A stretch of DNA of 56,363 bases from an uncultured Verrucomicrobiota bacterium (GTDB lineage Bacteria > Verrucomicrobiota > Kiritimatiellia > CAIQIC01 > Lenti-01), in the NCBI GenBank assembly GCA_937872095.1, contig CALMNW010000069.1, positions 1-56,363 on the forward strand. Reading direction: 5' to 3'. The notes under the pieces were generated by a model. The model worked only from the letters and a program-made list of their open reading frames with translations, searched no databases and was not told the DNA's origin. The translations under genes were made by a program, and so were the position numbers. Every line of letters starts with the position of its first letter. Positions within the stretch are counted from its first letter, which is position 1. Shown in pieces: positions 16,765 to 25,156 of this stretch.

Positions 16765-17859
16765 ATGAAAATCAAAGTGAACAAAGAGGCGATGATCGAT
16801 TGCCTCCAAAAAGTCCAATCCGTGATCAATCCCCGCAACGCCTTGCCCGTCCTCTCCAACGTCCTGATGAAGGCCCAGGATGGCAAACTCGAACTCACGG
16901 CCACCGACATGTCCCTGACCGTCCGGGCAACTTTGGAAGCCGACGTGATCGAGCCGGGCGTCACGACCTTGCCCGCCAAGCGGATTTTCGGGGTTTTCCG
17001 CGAATTGAGCGTCGAAGAAGCGGAGATGGAAGTCAGCGACCAGAACATCGCCTCCATCCAGGCCGGCAGCTCCTATTTCCGGATCCACGGAATTTCCGAA
17101 GCGGACTATCCGAATTTGCCCGAAATGGCCGATTCCAAGACCTATTCGATCGATCAGGCGGCGTTCCGCAACATGTTGAAGCTGACTTCCTATGCGGCTT
17201 CGGTGGATGCGAACCGCCCCCTCCTGAACGGCGTGCTCCTGAGCTTCAAGGGCGGCAAGCTGAGCGTGGTGGCGACGGACAGCCGCCGGCTCGCCCTGGT
17301 CGAGCACGAAGTCGAGTTTCCGGCGGACGCCGGGATGGATCTGATCGTGCCCCTCAAGACGGTGGAAGAACTGATCCGCACCCTGGGCGATGCGGGCACC
17401 TTGAAGATTTTGGCGACCCCGAAGCAGATCGCCTTCGAATTCGACCGCATCCTGATCGTGTCGAAGCTGGTGGAAGGGACTTATCCAAATTTCCGCCAGG
17501 TGATCCCCCAATCCAACGGCGAACGGGTGTCCATGGAGCGCGAAACCCTTCTGACGGGCGTCCGCCGCACCTCCCAGCTGGTGATCGACGCGGTGTCGGG
17601 CGTGAAGCTGACCTTCACCAAGAACCGGCTGGAGATTCTCGCGACGGCGCCGGAGATCGGCGAGGCGCGGGAGACGATGGACGTGAAGTACAACGGGCCG
17701 GACATCGGGATTTCGTTCAATCCCGCGTTCTTGATGGACCCCCTGAAGGTGCTGACGACCGACGAAGTCTATTTGGACCTGACGGACGACACGAGTCCCG
17801 GGGTGATGCGCTCTTCGATCAGTTTCGTCTACGTCCTGATGCCGATTCGGGTCAGCTGA
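16765..17859 (+). CDS. dnaN: DNA polymerase III beta sliding clamp
   Basis: A 364-residue clamp that tethers the replicative polymerase and repair factors to DNA. Three repeated clamp domains are evident: about 1-120 (ALPVLSNVLMKAQDGKLELT), 128-245 (NRPLLNGVLLSFKGGKLSVV, ATDSRRLA) and 246-364. The C-terminus VYVLMPIRVS matches the family's conserved MPMR ending, part of the partner-binding pocket. The start ATG 16765 is preceded by GGAGG at 16756-16760. It lies immediately after dnaA and is closed by a terminator. Confidence 0.97.
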   Translation: MKIKVNKEAMIDCLQKVQSVINPRNALPVLSNVLMKAQDGKLELTATDMSLTVRATLEADVIEPGVTTLPAKRIFGVFRELSVEEAEMEVSDQNIASIQAGSSYFRIHGISEADYPNLPEMADSKTYSIDQAAFRNMLKLTSYAASVDANRPLLNGVLLSFKGGKLSVVATDSRRLALVEHEVEFPADAGMDLIVPLKTVEELIRTLGDAGTLKILATPKQIAFEFDRILIVSKLVEGTYPNFRQVIPQSNGERVSMERETLLTGVRRTSQLVIDAVSGVKLTFTKNRLEILATAPEIGEARETMDVKYNGPDIGISFNPAFLMDPLKVLTTDEVYLDLTDDTSPGVMRSSISFVYVLMPIRVS

Positions 17860-17908
17860 CCGGCGGAGAACGGCGGGGAATCGTGACCATCTCTTGTGAG
17901 GCTTCGAA

Positions 17909-17934
17909 AGCCGCTTCCGAAAGGAGCGGCTTTT
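17909..17934 (+). terminator. Terminator after dnaN
   Basis: An 8-bp stem (aagccgct at 17909-17916 with agcggctt at 17925-17932) and TTTTG tail, 50 bp past the dnaN stop and just before the oppositely oriented tRNA-Gln. Confidence 0.75.
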
Positions 17935-17940
17935 GTCGCA

Positions 17941-18014
17941 TGGTTGCCCGACTAGGATTTGAACCTAGACAAACAGCTCCAGAGGCTGCTGTGCTACCGT
18001 TACACCATCGGGCA
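17941..18014 (-). tRNA. tRNA-Gln (CUG)
   Basis: The minus strand gives a full cloverleaf. The acceptor is TGCCCGA paired with TCGGGCA, the D stem is GTG/CAC, and the anticodon stem GCAGC/GCTGT has loop CTCTGGA, so the anticodon is CUG. The T arm has GGTTCAAATCC. The CCA end is encoded at 17941-17943. Confidence 0.94.
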
Positions 18015-18108
18015 ATGGGAAACAGAAACGCGAGAAAGGTACTTTTTTTGGGCGTGAAGTCAAGCCTTGCCGCCGATTTCGGCGGTTTCGGCCGGAAATG
18101 AACCGACC

Positions 18109-20406
18109 ATGAGCGATTTCCAAAAGGACAACGTCGCGCTGATGTGCGATATCGGCGAGCTGGTCGGCTTGTTCGATTTCGAGACAGGCCTCGACGCGTT
18201 TCTGGCGAAAGCGGTTTCCACCGTGGCTTGGCACATGCGGGCGGCCGTCTGCTCGATTTTCCTGTATGAACCCGACACCCAGGAACTGGTCCTGCGCGCC
18301 AACCAGGGCCTGAATCCGGATCTGGTCGGCCGCCTCCGCCTGAAAAACGGCGAAGGCGTCACCGGCATGACCCTGAAGGAAATGCGGCCCATCTGCGAAG
18401 CGCGGGCCACGGACAATCCCCACTACAAGCACATTCCCGGCAGCCACGAAGAGCAATTCGTTTCGTTCCTCGCGGTGCCCATCCTGCGCAAGATGAATCC
18501 GGTCGGGGTCATCGCGGTGCAGGATCCCCAGTGGAACTATTTCACCCCGAACGACGTCCAGGCCCTCCAGGTCATTTCGTCCCAACTGGCGGGCGTGATC
18601 GAGAACGCCCATCTCCTCCTGAAAATCCGCGGGACGGAAAAAGCGCCTGCGGTGGAAGTGGGCGAAGCGTCGGATTCCGAATTCGGTCCGGGCACCCATT
18701 GCGTGCGCGGCCAAGGGGCTTCGCCGGTGATGGGCATGGGGCTTTCCACCCGCATCGGGCATTATCTGTTTCATGAAGGCGACGGAGGGGCTTGTCCCTT
18801 GGGACTCACGGAGGCGGATTTCGACCGGGCGGTGGCGTTGACCGAACGGCAGCTCCTGGAACTCCAGCGGCGGCTGGAAGACAAGATCCACGACGCGGCC
18901 TCTATGATTTTCGGGGCGCACGTCCTGATGCTGAAGGACGACGCGTTTTCCGGGGAAATCCGCGCCCAGATCCGCGCCGGCAAGAATCCCTGGACCGCGA
19001 TTCTGGATGAAGTGCGCCGCTACGCGGAATTGTTCGCGCACAGTCCCAATCCCTCCTTGCGCGAAAAGGTGCTCGACGTGGAGGATCTGGGGCACCGGCT
19101 GCTCCACAACCTGTCCGCTCCGGCCCTCGAAAGCACGAGTCCCGACTATACCGGGCAGATCATCATCGCCGAAGAACTCCTGCCGTCGGACATCCTGAAA
19201 TTGTCGGCGGAAGGGGCGGCGGGCCTGGTGTTGCTGGGCGGCGGGCAGCATTCCCACGTGGCCATTTTGGCGAAGGCGCTCCAGATTCCGCTCGTCATCG
19301 CGTCGGACCAGCGCCTCCTCCATCTGCCCGAAAAGACGCCGATCCTGCTCGACGCGAAAGACGGCCAGATCGTGGTCCGTCCGGGTCCCGAAGCTATCCA
19401 GACGATGAAGGACATCATCCGGTCTCTGGCGGACTCGGAACGCCTGGCGGGCCAGGTGAAGCCCGAAACCCGCACGAAGAACGGCCGGGAAATCCAGTTG
19501 CTCGCGAACCTCAACCTGGTGAGCGAGCTGGAAGTGGCCTTGCACGTGAAGGCCAAAGGCATCGGGCTGTACCGGACGGAGTTTCCCTTCATCGTGCGCA
19601 GCACGTTTCCGACCGAGGAAGAGCAATACCAGGGCTACAAGCGCGTGCTGGAGAAAATGGAGGGCCGCCCGGTCGTGTTTCGCACCCTGGACATCGGGGG
19701 CGACAAGGCGCTGTCGTATTTCCCGGTGGACCACGGGAACAATCCGTTCCTGGGCCTGCGGGCGTTGCGGTTTTCGCTGCGGAATCCGGCCATTTTCAAG
19801 CAGCAGCTTCGGGCGCTGCTCCGGGCCGCCCACGGAAATCCGCAGGCCAAGGTGATGTTCCCGATGGTGGCGTCGCTCGACGAATTCGAGGCGGCGCGGA
19901 CGTTGGCGAACGGGTGCCGGCAGGAACTGGAGCAGGAGGGAGTGCCCTGCCGGATGCCGGAGCTGGGCGTGATGATCGAGCTGCCGTCGGCCGTGATGAT
20001 GGCGAACGAATTGGCGGTGGCGGCGGACTTCCTGAGCATCGGCAGCAACGACTTGATCCAGTATTTGCTGGCCGTGGACCGCACCAACGACGAAGTGGCG
20101 GATTGGTTCACCCCGTGGCATCCCGCCGTGCTGCGCGCGCTGGATTGGATCGTGCGGGCGGCGGAGATGGCCGGGAAACCCATTTCCATCTGCGGCAATC
20201 TGGGATCCGATCCCCAGATGCTGCCGTTCCTGCTGGGCATCGGGCTGCGGACCTTGAGCATGGATTCGATGGCGATTCCGGCGGTCCAGCGCCGGATCGA
20301 ACGGATCGATCTGGCCGTGGCCCAGGCCCAGGCCCGCCAGATGCTGGCGATCGGCCACGTCGAAAAAGTGGCGGAATTCCTGAAGAGCATCGACGCGGCG
20401 GGATAG
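18109..20406 (+). CDS. ptsP: GAF-domain phosphoenolpyruvate-protein phosphotransferase (PtsP / EI-Ntr type)
   Basis: A 765-residue protein. An N-terminal GAF sensor domain (~10-160) is followed by the enzyme I core. The phosphohistidine is His383 in GGGQHSHVAILAKALQIP; the family normally reads GG-TSH, so there is one extra residue here. PEP-binding motifs follow: LYRTEFPF, FRTLDIGGDK, ELGVMIELPSA, SIGSNDLIQY and SICGNLGSD with the catalytic cysteine. It would use PEP to phosphorylate an HPr/NPr-like protein in the nitrogen-PTS relay, but no HPr or EIIA gene is in the window. Start ATG 18109 places the GAF domain near the N-terminus. The next gene starts 9 bp later. Confidence 0.88.
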   Translation: MSDFQKDNVALMCDIGELVGLFDFETGLDAFLAKAVSTVAWHMRAAVCSIFLYEPDTQELVLRANQGLNPDLVGRLRLKNGEGVTGMTLKEMRPICEARATDNPHYKHIPGSHEEQFVSFLAVPILRKMNPVGVIAVQDPQWNYFTPNDVQALQVISSQLAGVIENAHLLLKIRGTEKAPAVEVGEASDSEFGPGTHCVRGQGASPVMGMGLSTRIGHYLFHEGDGGACPLGLTEADFDRAVALTERQLLELQRRLEDKIHDAASMIFGAHVLMLKDDAFSGEIRAQIRAGKNPWTAILDEVRRYAELFAHSPNPSLREKVLDVEDLGHRLLHNLSAPALESTSPDYTGQIIIAEELLPSDILKLSAEGAAGLVLLGGGQHSHVAILAKALQIPLVIASDQRLLHLPEKTPILLDAKDGQIVVRPGPEAIQTMKDIIRSLADSERLAGQVKPETRTKNGREIQLLANLNLVSELEVALHVKAKGIGLYRTEFPFIVRSTFPTEEEQYQGYKRVLEKMEGRPVVFRTLDIGGDKALSYFPVDHGNNPFLGLRALRFSLRNPAIFKQQLRALLRAAHGNPQAKVMFPMVASLDEFEAARTLANGCRQELEQEGVPCRMPELGVMIELPSAVMMANELAVAADFLSIGSNDLIQYLLAVDRTNDEVADWFTPWHPAVLRALDWIVRAAEMAGKPISICGNLGSDPQMLPFLLGIGLRTLSMDSMAIPAVQRRIERIDLAVAQAQARQMLAIGHVEKVAEFLKSIDAAG

Positions 20407-20415
20407 GCGTTCCCG

Positions 20416-20952
20416 ATGGATACGCTGGTTCATGGCGCGATCGGCGCCGCGCTGTGCAGCCGGACAGGGCTGGCCGGCGGGCGCCGCGGTCCGCTGCGCG
20501 GCCGCAAACGGTGGTGGGAGTTTTCCGACTGGACGCTGTGGGCGGCGTTTTTCTTCGGCATTTTTCCCGATCTGGCGTCCTTGGGGATCCATTTCATGAT
20601 GGATCTCTTTACGGGCAACGGCGTGCGCTGGCACGGCATTCCGGATTTCATCTTCGTCCTGTACGACGTCACCCACAGCCTGCTGGGCATCGCCGTTTGC
20701 TACGGCCTGCTGGTGGCCTGGAAGCGCGCGCTCTGGCTGCCGGCCTTGGCCTGGCCGATCCACGTGCTGATGGACGTGCCGACCCACGGCCAAGGGATTT
20801 TCCTGACGCCGATCCTGTGGCCGTTTTCGGATTGGACGTTCGCCGGCTGGAGCTGGTGGCTGGACAAGCGCATCTTTTTCGGCAGTTGGTGGCTGGCCGG
20901 GGGCCTTTGGTTGGCGGCGGGCCTGATGCGCCTTTCGCGGAGGAAAGCATGA
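20416..20952 (+). CDS. YdjM-like membrane-bound metal-dependent hydrolase family protein
   Basis: A 178-residue membrane protein with four or five hydrophobic segments. Conserved histidine/aspartate positions are MDTLVHGAIGAAL, FFGIFPDLASLG, VLYDVTHSLLGI and PIHVLMDVPTHG, the pattern of the LexA-regulated YdjM/DUF457 group thought to bind metal in the membrane plane. True substrate is unknown. It lies 9 bp behind ptsP and overlaps the next gene by 4 nt (ATGA), so ptsP, this gene, the nitroreductase and the 21503 gene form one operon. Confidence 0.7.
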   Translation: MDTLVHGAIGAALCSRTGLAGGRRGPLRGRKRWWEFSDWTLWAAFFFGIFPDLASLGIHFMMDLFTGNGVRWHGIPDFIFVLYDVTHSLLGIAVCYGLLVAWKRALWLPALAWPIHVLMDVPTHGQGIFLTPILWPFSDWTFAGWSWWLDKRIFFGSWWLAGGLWLAAGLMRLSRRKA

Positions 20953-21506
20953 ACTTCCTGGACTTGGTAAACCGCCGGCAGAGCACGCGAAAGTATATTC
21001 CCGGCCGGCGGATTCCGCGCGAGGCGCTGGACCGCTGCCTCGAGGCGGCGCGGTTGGCGCCCTCCGCCTGCAATTCGCAGCCGTGGTCGTTCGTGGTGGT
21101 GGACGAGCCGGCTCAGGTGCGCTCGCTCGCGGAAGCCGCCTGCGGCCACGCGCCCTACGCCATGAACAAGTTTGCGTTGGATGCCTCCGCACTCGTCGCC
21201 GTGACGACGGAGAAGATGAAACTCGCCGCGCGTCTCGGGGCGCATTTCCGCGGCGTGCAGTACAGCCTGGTGGACGTCGGCAGCGCCTGCGAACATCTCG
21301 TGCTGCAGGCGGCGGAAGAGGGGATCGCGAGCTGCTGGCTGGGGTGGTTCGACGAAAGCGCCGTGAAAAAAGCGCTCGGCATCCCGCGCGGCAAGAAAGT
21401 GGATTTGCTCATCTGCCTCGGCACCGCGGCCGACGAAACCCTCCGCCCCAAGAACCGCAAGTCCCTCGACGAAATCCGGCGATACGGCGCAAAGGCAACA
21501 AGATGA
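20949..21506 (+). CDS. Nitroreductase-family flavoprotein
   Basis: A 185-residue FMN-dependent oxidoreductase. It starts with the FMN-phosphate-binding NRRQSTRKYIPGRRI (~8-22), then LEAARLAPSACNSQPWSFVV (~33-52), and later the GSACEHLVLQAAEEGIASCW helix and a C-terminal basic region. The family reduces nitro compounds, quinones or flavin with NAD(P)H; the physiological substrate cannot be told. Length fits the short subfamily. Start ATG 20949 overlaps the previous stop (ATGA) and its own stop overlaps the next start in the same way. Confidence 0.88.
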   Translation: MNFLDLVNRRQSTRKYIPGRRIPREALDRCLEAARLAPSACNSQPWSFVVVDEPAQVRSLAEAACGHAPYAMNKFALDASALVAVTTEKMKLAARLGAHFRGVQYSLVDVGSACEHLVLQAAEEGIASCWLGWFDESAVKKALGIPRGKKVDLLICLGTAADETLRPKNRKSLDEIRRYGAKATR

Positions 21507-21880
21507 AGCGCCCGTATTTTGCCATCGGCCTTGTCGGGGCGATCTGCCTGTTGCTTTGTTTGGCCATTCCCCCCTTGCAACGCGCCGCCGCCGCTCGGGA
21601 GATGGAACGCGCCATCATCGTTTTGGCAGACTGCTATCGTTTTGTGTTTTCCAGCCAGATGGATCAGGAAGCCGACGTCATGCCGTCTTCACTCAACGAC
21701 GTGGCGGGCTGGAATGACTATGTAAAAGCCGCCGATTCCGTCTCCCAAGCTCTGTACAGGAAGATCGACTGGCATCCTCCGCAATCTCCTGCAGAGGGAG
21801 AAGAGATCGCCAGCATCGATTTTCCGAGCTATCGCGCCGTAATCTTGCAGGGGGGATCGGCCTTTTCGATGAAGAAGTGA
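21503..21880 (+). CDS. Signal-anchored protein of unknown function
   Basis: A 125-residue protein with an N-terminal hydrophobic segment (about 5-24, AIGLVGAICLLLCLAIPPLQ) that is either a signal peptide or an anchor, and a polar remainder with no motif I know. It overlaps the nitroreductase stop by 4 nt, so it is translated as the last gene of the ptsP operon. It converges on the minus-strand Gph-like gene. Confidence 0.55.
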   Translation: MKRPYFAIGLVGAICLLLCLAIPPLQRAAAAREMERAIIVLADCYRFVFSSQMDQEADVMPSSLNDVAGWNDYVKAADSVSQALYRKIDWHPPQSPAEGEEIASIDFPSYRAVILQGGSAFSMKK

Positions 21881-21932
21881 AATGGCATTGCCACGACAAG
21901 AGGAATGCCGCGATAGACGGGATATGTAAGCG

Positions 21933-22577
21933 TCAAGCGTCCGGCAGGAACCGGGCGGCGAAGGCGGCGAAATCGGGGAAGGAGAGATCGGGGGTTTCCG
22001 AGCCGAGGTTTCCGAATCCGCTTTCGAGGTAGATGGATTTCACGCCGGCCCGGCGGGCGGCTTCGAGGTCGGTGTGGTGGTCGCCGACCATCCAGGAAGT
22101 AGCGGGGGCATGTCCGGTGCGTTGCATCGCGGTTTGCAGGGGGAGGGGCGAGGGCTTGAGTTCGGGGACGTCGCCGCCGCCGAGCAGGACGGCGAACAGG
22201 GGCGTCCAGCCGAAGTGGTCGAAGAGGCGCCGGGCGTGGGGGCCGGGCTTGTTGGTGACGAGCGCGAGGTCGTGGCCGGCGGCGCGCAGCGCGCGCAGGC
22301 CGCCGTCCACCCCGGGATAGGCCGTGGTTTGATCGGTCAAATGCTCGGCGTAGGCGGCGGAAATTTCGCGCGCGGCGAGATCGGGATCGACGGCCGCGCC
22401 TTCGAGGGAGCGGAGAGCGAGCATGCGCACGCCGTCGCCGACGTAGGCGGAAACGGTGGCGAGGGGCAGCGGAGGGAGTCCGTGCAAGGCGCGCATCCGG
22501 TTGGTGGCCGCGGCGAGGTCGGCGCGCGAATCGATCAGCGTGCCGTCGAGATCGAACAGGAACAGCTGGGGGGTCAT
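21933..22577 (-). CDS. HAD-family phosphatase, phosphoglycolate phosphatase-like
   Basis: A 214-residue HAD hydrolase. Motif I FLFDLDGTLIDS (~6-17) contains the nucleophilic Asp and the acid/base Asp. The helical cap (about 18-85) resembles Gph. Motif II is LVTNKPG (~105), motif III includes the lysine in ELKPSPLPL, and motif IV is MVGDHHTDLEAARRAG. It probably dephosphorylates 2-phosphoglycolate made during repair of oxidised DNA ends, although substrate choice in this family is broad. ATG 22577 overlaps the stop of the upstream membrane protein gene by 4 nt. Confidence 0.82.
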   Translation of the reverse strand: MTPQLFLFDLDGTLIDSRADLAAATNRMRALHGLPPLPLATVSAYVGDGVRMLALRSLEGAAVDPDLAAREISAAYAEHLTDQTTAYPGVDGGLRALRAAGHDLALVTNKPGPHARRLFDHFGWTPLFAVLLGGGDVPELKPSPLPLQTAMQRTGHAPATSWMVGDHHTDLEAARRAGVKSIYLESGFGNLGSETPDLSFPDFAAFAARFLPDA

Positions 22578-23041
22578 GACGGCGTCTCCGGAGAAGACCG
22601 GAAGAAATTCCGAAAGGCGTCGGGGAGCTGCGGCAGCAGATAGGCGAAGCCGCCGAGCAGGCCCATGAACAGATCGAGGAGCGTGTCGTCGAGGCCGAGC
22701 TGGCAGGCGGTGCCGATCGTCCGGTCGGCGAGCCACTCGGCGAATTCCCAGAAAACGGCGGCGGTGCAGGCGAGCGCGAAAAGCAGGAGAACGCGGAGGA
22801 TCGGATCGGGCGCGCGAACGAGGCCGCGCGCGGCGGCCACGCGCAAAACGCCGCCGGTGAAGTAGGCGATGGCGAGACCGCCGAAGAAATGCAGGGGGAT
22901 GTCGATGGAAGGCCAGCGGGCATAGGCATGCAAGACGTGGGCACAGAGCTCGTGGGCGAGAAAAACGGCCAGCGGAAACCAGCCGTAGCGCCGGATCGCT
23001 TCGAAAAGGGTTGAACGGAGGCTGGGCCGGATCGGATTCAT
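22574..23041 (-). CDS. DUF2238/YjdF-like membrane protein
   Basis: A 155-residue protein with four hydrophobic segments. The stretch AVFWEFAEWLADRTIG followed by LDDTLLDLFMGLLGG resembles the conserved core of YjdF/DUF2238 membrane proteins (FE-EW, then a D-x-x-x-D helix). The function of that family is unknown. It is translationally coupled to the phosphatase gene. It is separated from the acyltransferase gene by a 73-bp gap filled by a palindromic repeat. Confidence 0.65.
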   Translation of the reverse strand: MNPIRPSLRSTLFEAIRRYGWFPLAVFLAHELCAHVLHAYARWPSIDIPLHFFGGLAIAYFTGGVLRVAAARGLVRAPDPILRVLLLFALACTAAVFWEFAEWLADRTIGTACQLGLDDTLLDLFMGLLGGFAYLLPQLPDAFRNFFRSSPETPS

Positions 23042-23056
23042 GGACGGAGTCTACCG

Positions 23057-23104
23057 GTTTCCCCGTCGCGGAAAACTATTTTCCACGCCGTGGAAAAGCG
23101 GGCA
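23057..23104. repeat. Palindromic repeat (family C), copy 1
   Basis: The core is a perfect inverted repeat at 23079-23097 (arms TTTTCCACG and CGTGGAAAA around one C), with a partial copy CGCGGAAAAC just before it. A related block is at 34345-34391. It fills the gap between two minus-strand genes and could act as a transcript terminator or protein site. Confidence 0.6.
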
Positions 23105-23114
23105 AGGGACAGCA

Positions 23115-24023
23115 TTACCCGGGGCGAAGGGCTTCGCCGGTGTCGGGCAGGGGCTTGGATTCTTCCAGCTCGTTTGGCCAAAACGGATCGAAGATGAACC
23201 ACTGGCAGGGATTTCGCGCGATGGTGTCTTCCATGACGGCGACGATGCGGGCCTGGATCTCGTCTTCGGTTTGGACGTCGGCGGGATCGATGGGCGGATG
23301 GATGCGCAGGAGGAAGGTGTCGTCGGGAGCGCGGGTCACGAAGCCGAGATAAATGGGGATGCCGAGGCGATGGGCGAACCAGGCGGCCCCGCGGGGCAGG
23401 GACGTTTCGCGGCCGAAAAAGGCGCGGGGCCGGCCGTTGCCGGTGAAGTCGCGGTCGCCGACGAGGGCGACGACCTCGCCGCGCCGGAGGGCCTTGACGA
23501 TGCCGACGCCGGCGTGGGCGAGGGGAATGACCTTGAGACCCCGCTGCTCGCGGAAGAAATTGAAAACGCGTTCGAGGGAGGGGGAGGGGACGGGACGGAC
23601 GACCGCGTTGATGGGAATGCCCATGGAGGCGATGAAGGCGCCCCCGAGTTCCCAATTTCCGCAGTGGGCGGTGAGCATCAGGGCGCCCCGCTTCGAGTCG
23701 CGGATGGCTTCGAGATGTTCCAGGCCTTGGATGCTGACGCGTTCGCGGACGCCTGCGGGGGTGAGCTTGCGGTAGCGGATGAAGTCGGCGAGATACTTGC
23801 CGAAATACTGGAACGTCTTGCGGGCGCAACCGTCGAGCAGATGGCGGGAGGGCACGATGCCCTGGTATTCGAAAACGATGCGGAGGTTTTCGCGGACGGC
23901 GATCCGTCCGCGGCGATTGAGGAAAAACATCAGGTCGCAGATGCGCAGCCCGAGCCAATAGGCGCCTTGAAGCGGCAGGAGGCGCACGAAAAAGGCGACG
24001 AGCCGATAGAACGCATAGGTCAT
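23115..24023 (-). CDS. Lysophospholipid acyltransferase family protein (LpxL/HtrB-like)
   Basis: A 302-residue membrane-associated acyltransferase. The N-terminus is hydrophobic (FYRLVAFFVRLLPLQGAYWL). The catalytic HX4E motif is AHCGNWELGG (~123). Further conserved blocks are RPVPSPSLERVFNFFREQRG (~142), GDRDFTGNGRPRAFFGRE (~194) and PCQWFIFDPFW near the end. LpxL-type enzymes add secondary acyl chains to lipid A; relatives also act on other lipids. It starts at ATG 24023, overlapping the glycosyltransferase stop (ATGA), so it probably acts in the same lipid pathway. Confidence 0.85.
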   Translation of the reverse strand: MTYAFYRLVAFFVRLLPLQGAYWLGLRICDLMFFLNRRGRIAVRENLRIVFEYQGIVPSRHLLDGCARKTFQYFGKYLADFIRYRKLTPAGVRERVSIQGLEHLEAIRDSKRGALMLTAHCGNWELGGAFIASMGIPINAVVRPVPSPSLERVFNFFREQRGLKVIPLAHAGVGIVKALRRGEVVALVGDRDFTGNGRPRAFFGRETSLPRGAAWFAHRLGIPIYLGFVTRAPDDTFLLRIHPPIDPADVQTEDEIQARIVAVMEDTIARNPCQWFIFDPFWPNELEESKPLPDTGEALRPG

Positions 24024-25156
24024 TCGGCGACCTCTTCTGCGGGCGGCAGGTGGGCGAGCACGGCGGCGGCGACGTCGCGGGCGGCGTCGGGCTTGCCGAG
24101 GGCCCGGGCGCGGTCGGCCAGCATGTCGAGCAGCGTGACGTTGGAAAGCAGGGAGGTCACGACGGCCGGCAAATCGCGGTCGCGGTCGAGATGGATGGCG
24201 GCGCCGTGGCGCACGAGCATTTCGGTGTTGCCGCGCTCCTGGCCGGGCAAGGGCCGGATGATCAGCATGGGCGTGCCGGAGGCCATGGCTTCGGCGGACG
24301 TCAGGCCGCCGGGCTTGCCGATGAGCAGGCTGGCGCGGCGCATGATGGCCATGGCGTCCTTGACGTAGCCGCGGATGCGGATGGGATGCCGGAACTTGTG
24401 GCGCGCGGCCAGCAATTGCTTGCGCAGGCGACGGTTGGTGCCGGTGACGACGTCGATGGTGAAATCGGCGGCGGCGCGGTCGAGCTGCCGGATGGTGGCG
24501 TAGCGCGCGCCGAGACCGCGCGAACCGCCCATGACGAGAATGCGCCGTCCGTCGATGCGCGACACGGTCTTGCCGCGCGCCGCCAGCACGTCGGCCTGGA
24601 TCGGGATGCCCAAGACGTGGATGTGGTCGCCGGGCACGCCGAGGATCATGAGGCGCTGCACCGCGGTGCCGGTGGGCACGACGTAGCGGATGCGCTCGTT
24701 GGGCGGGGCGAACCAGAAGCGGTGGGGGAGGAAATCGGTGATGACGCCCCAGATGGGAATGGGCGAGCCTTGCCGCCGGGCATAGGCGGAAAGGACGGCG
24801 AACGGATGCGCCTGCGTGCAGACGATGGCGTCGGGCTGGAAGGCATCCATCAGGATGCGGAGCTTGAGGCTGTTGCCGCGCTGGACGAGCGGGCGGATCC
24901 ATTTGGTGAGCCAGTCGAACCAGAAGTTGTCGTAGAGCGCCTCCCACAGTTCGGGGGTGCGGCGGATCGTGGTCATGTAGACGTACTGGACGATGGCGCT
25001 CCAGGTGGGATGCGTCGTTTCGAGCAAGTCGAGGCAGCGCGTCTCGGCGAGGGGATTCAGCTTCTTGATCTGGGCTTCGATGGCGCGGGCGGCGGCGTGG
25101 TGGCCGCTGTTGCGGACGAGGTAGCAGATCAGGATGCGCGGCGGCGGGCGGTTCAT
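24020..25156 (-). CDS. GT28-family glycosyltransferase (MGDG synthase / UgtP-like)
   Basis: A 378-residue glycosyltransferase with two Rossmann domains. The N-terminal diacylglycerol-glucosyltransferase-type start is LICYLVRNSGHHAAARAIEA (~9-28). Also seen are VCTQAHPFAVLSAYA (~114), the sugar-nucleotide hinge VMGGSRGLGARY (~210) and the C-terminal donor-binding GKPGGLTSAEAMASGTP (~285). It likely transfers glucose or galactose to diacylglycerol to make a glycolipid. It overlaps lipA upstream and the acyltransferase downstream by ATGA, indicating a tightly coupled operon. Confidence 0.82.
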   Translation of the reverse strand: MNRPPPRILICYLVRNSGHHAAARAIEAQIKKLNPLAETRCLDLLETTHPTWSAIVQYVYMTTIRRTPELWEALYDNFWFDWLTKWIRPLVQRGNSLKLRILMDAFQPDAIVCTQAHPFAVLSAYARRQGSPIPIWGVITDFLPHRFWFAPPNERIRYVVPTGTAVQRLMILGVPGDHIHVLGIPIQADVLAARGKTVSRIDGRRILVMGGSRGLGARYATIRQLDRAAADFTIDVVTGTNRRLRKQLLAARHKFRHPIRIRGYVKDAMAIMRRASLLIGKPGGLTSAEAMASGTPMLIIRPLPGQERGNTEMLVRHGAAIHLDRDRDLPAVVTSLLSNVTLLDMLADRARALGKPDAARDVAAAVLAHLPPAEEVAE

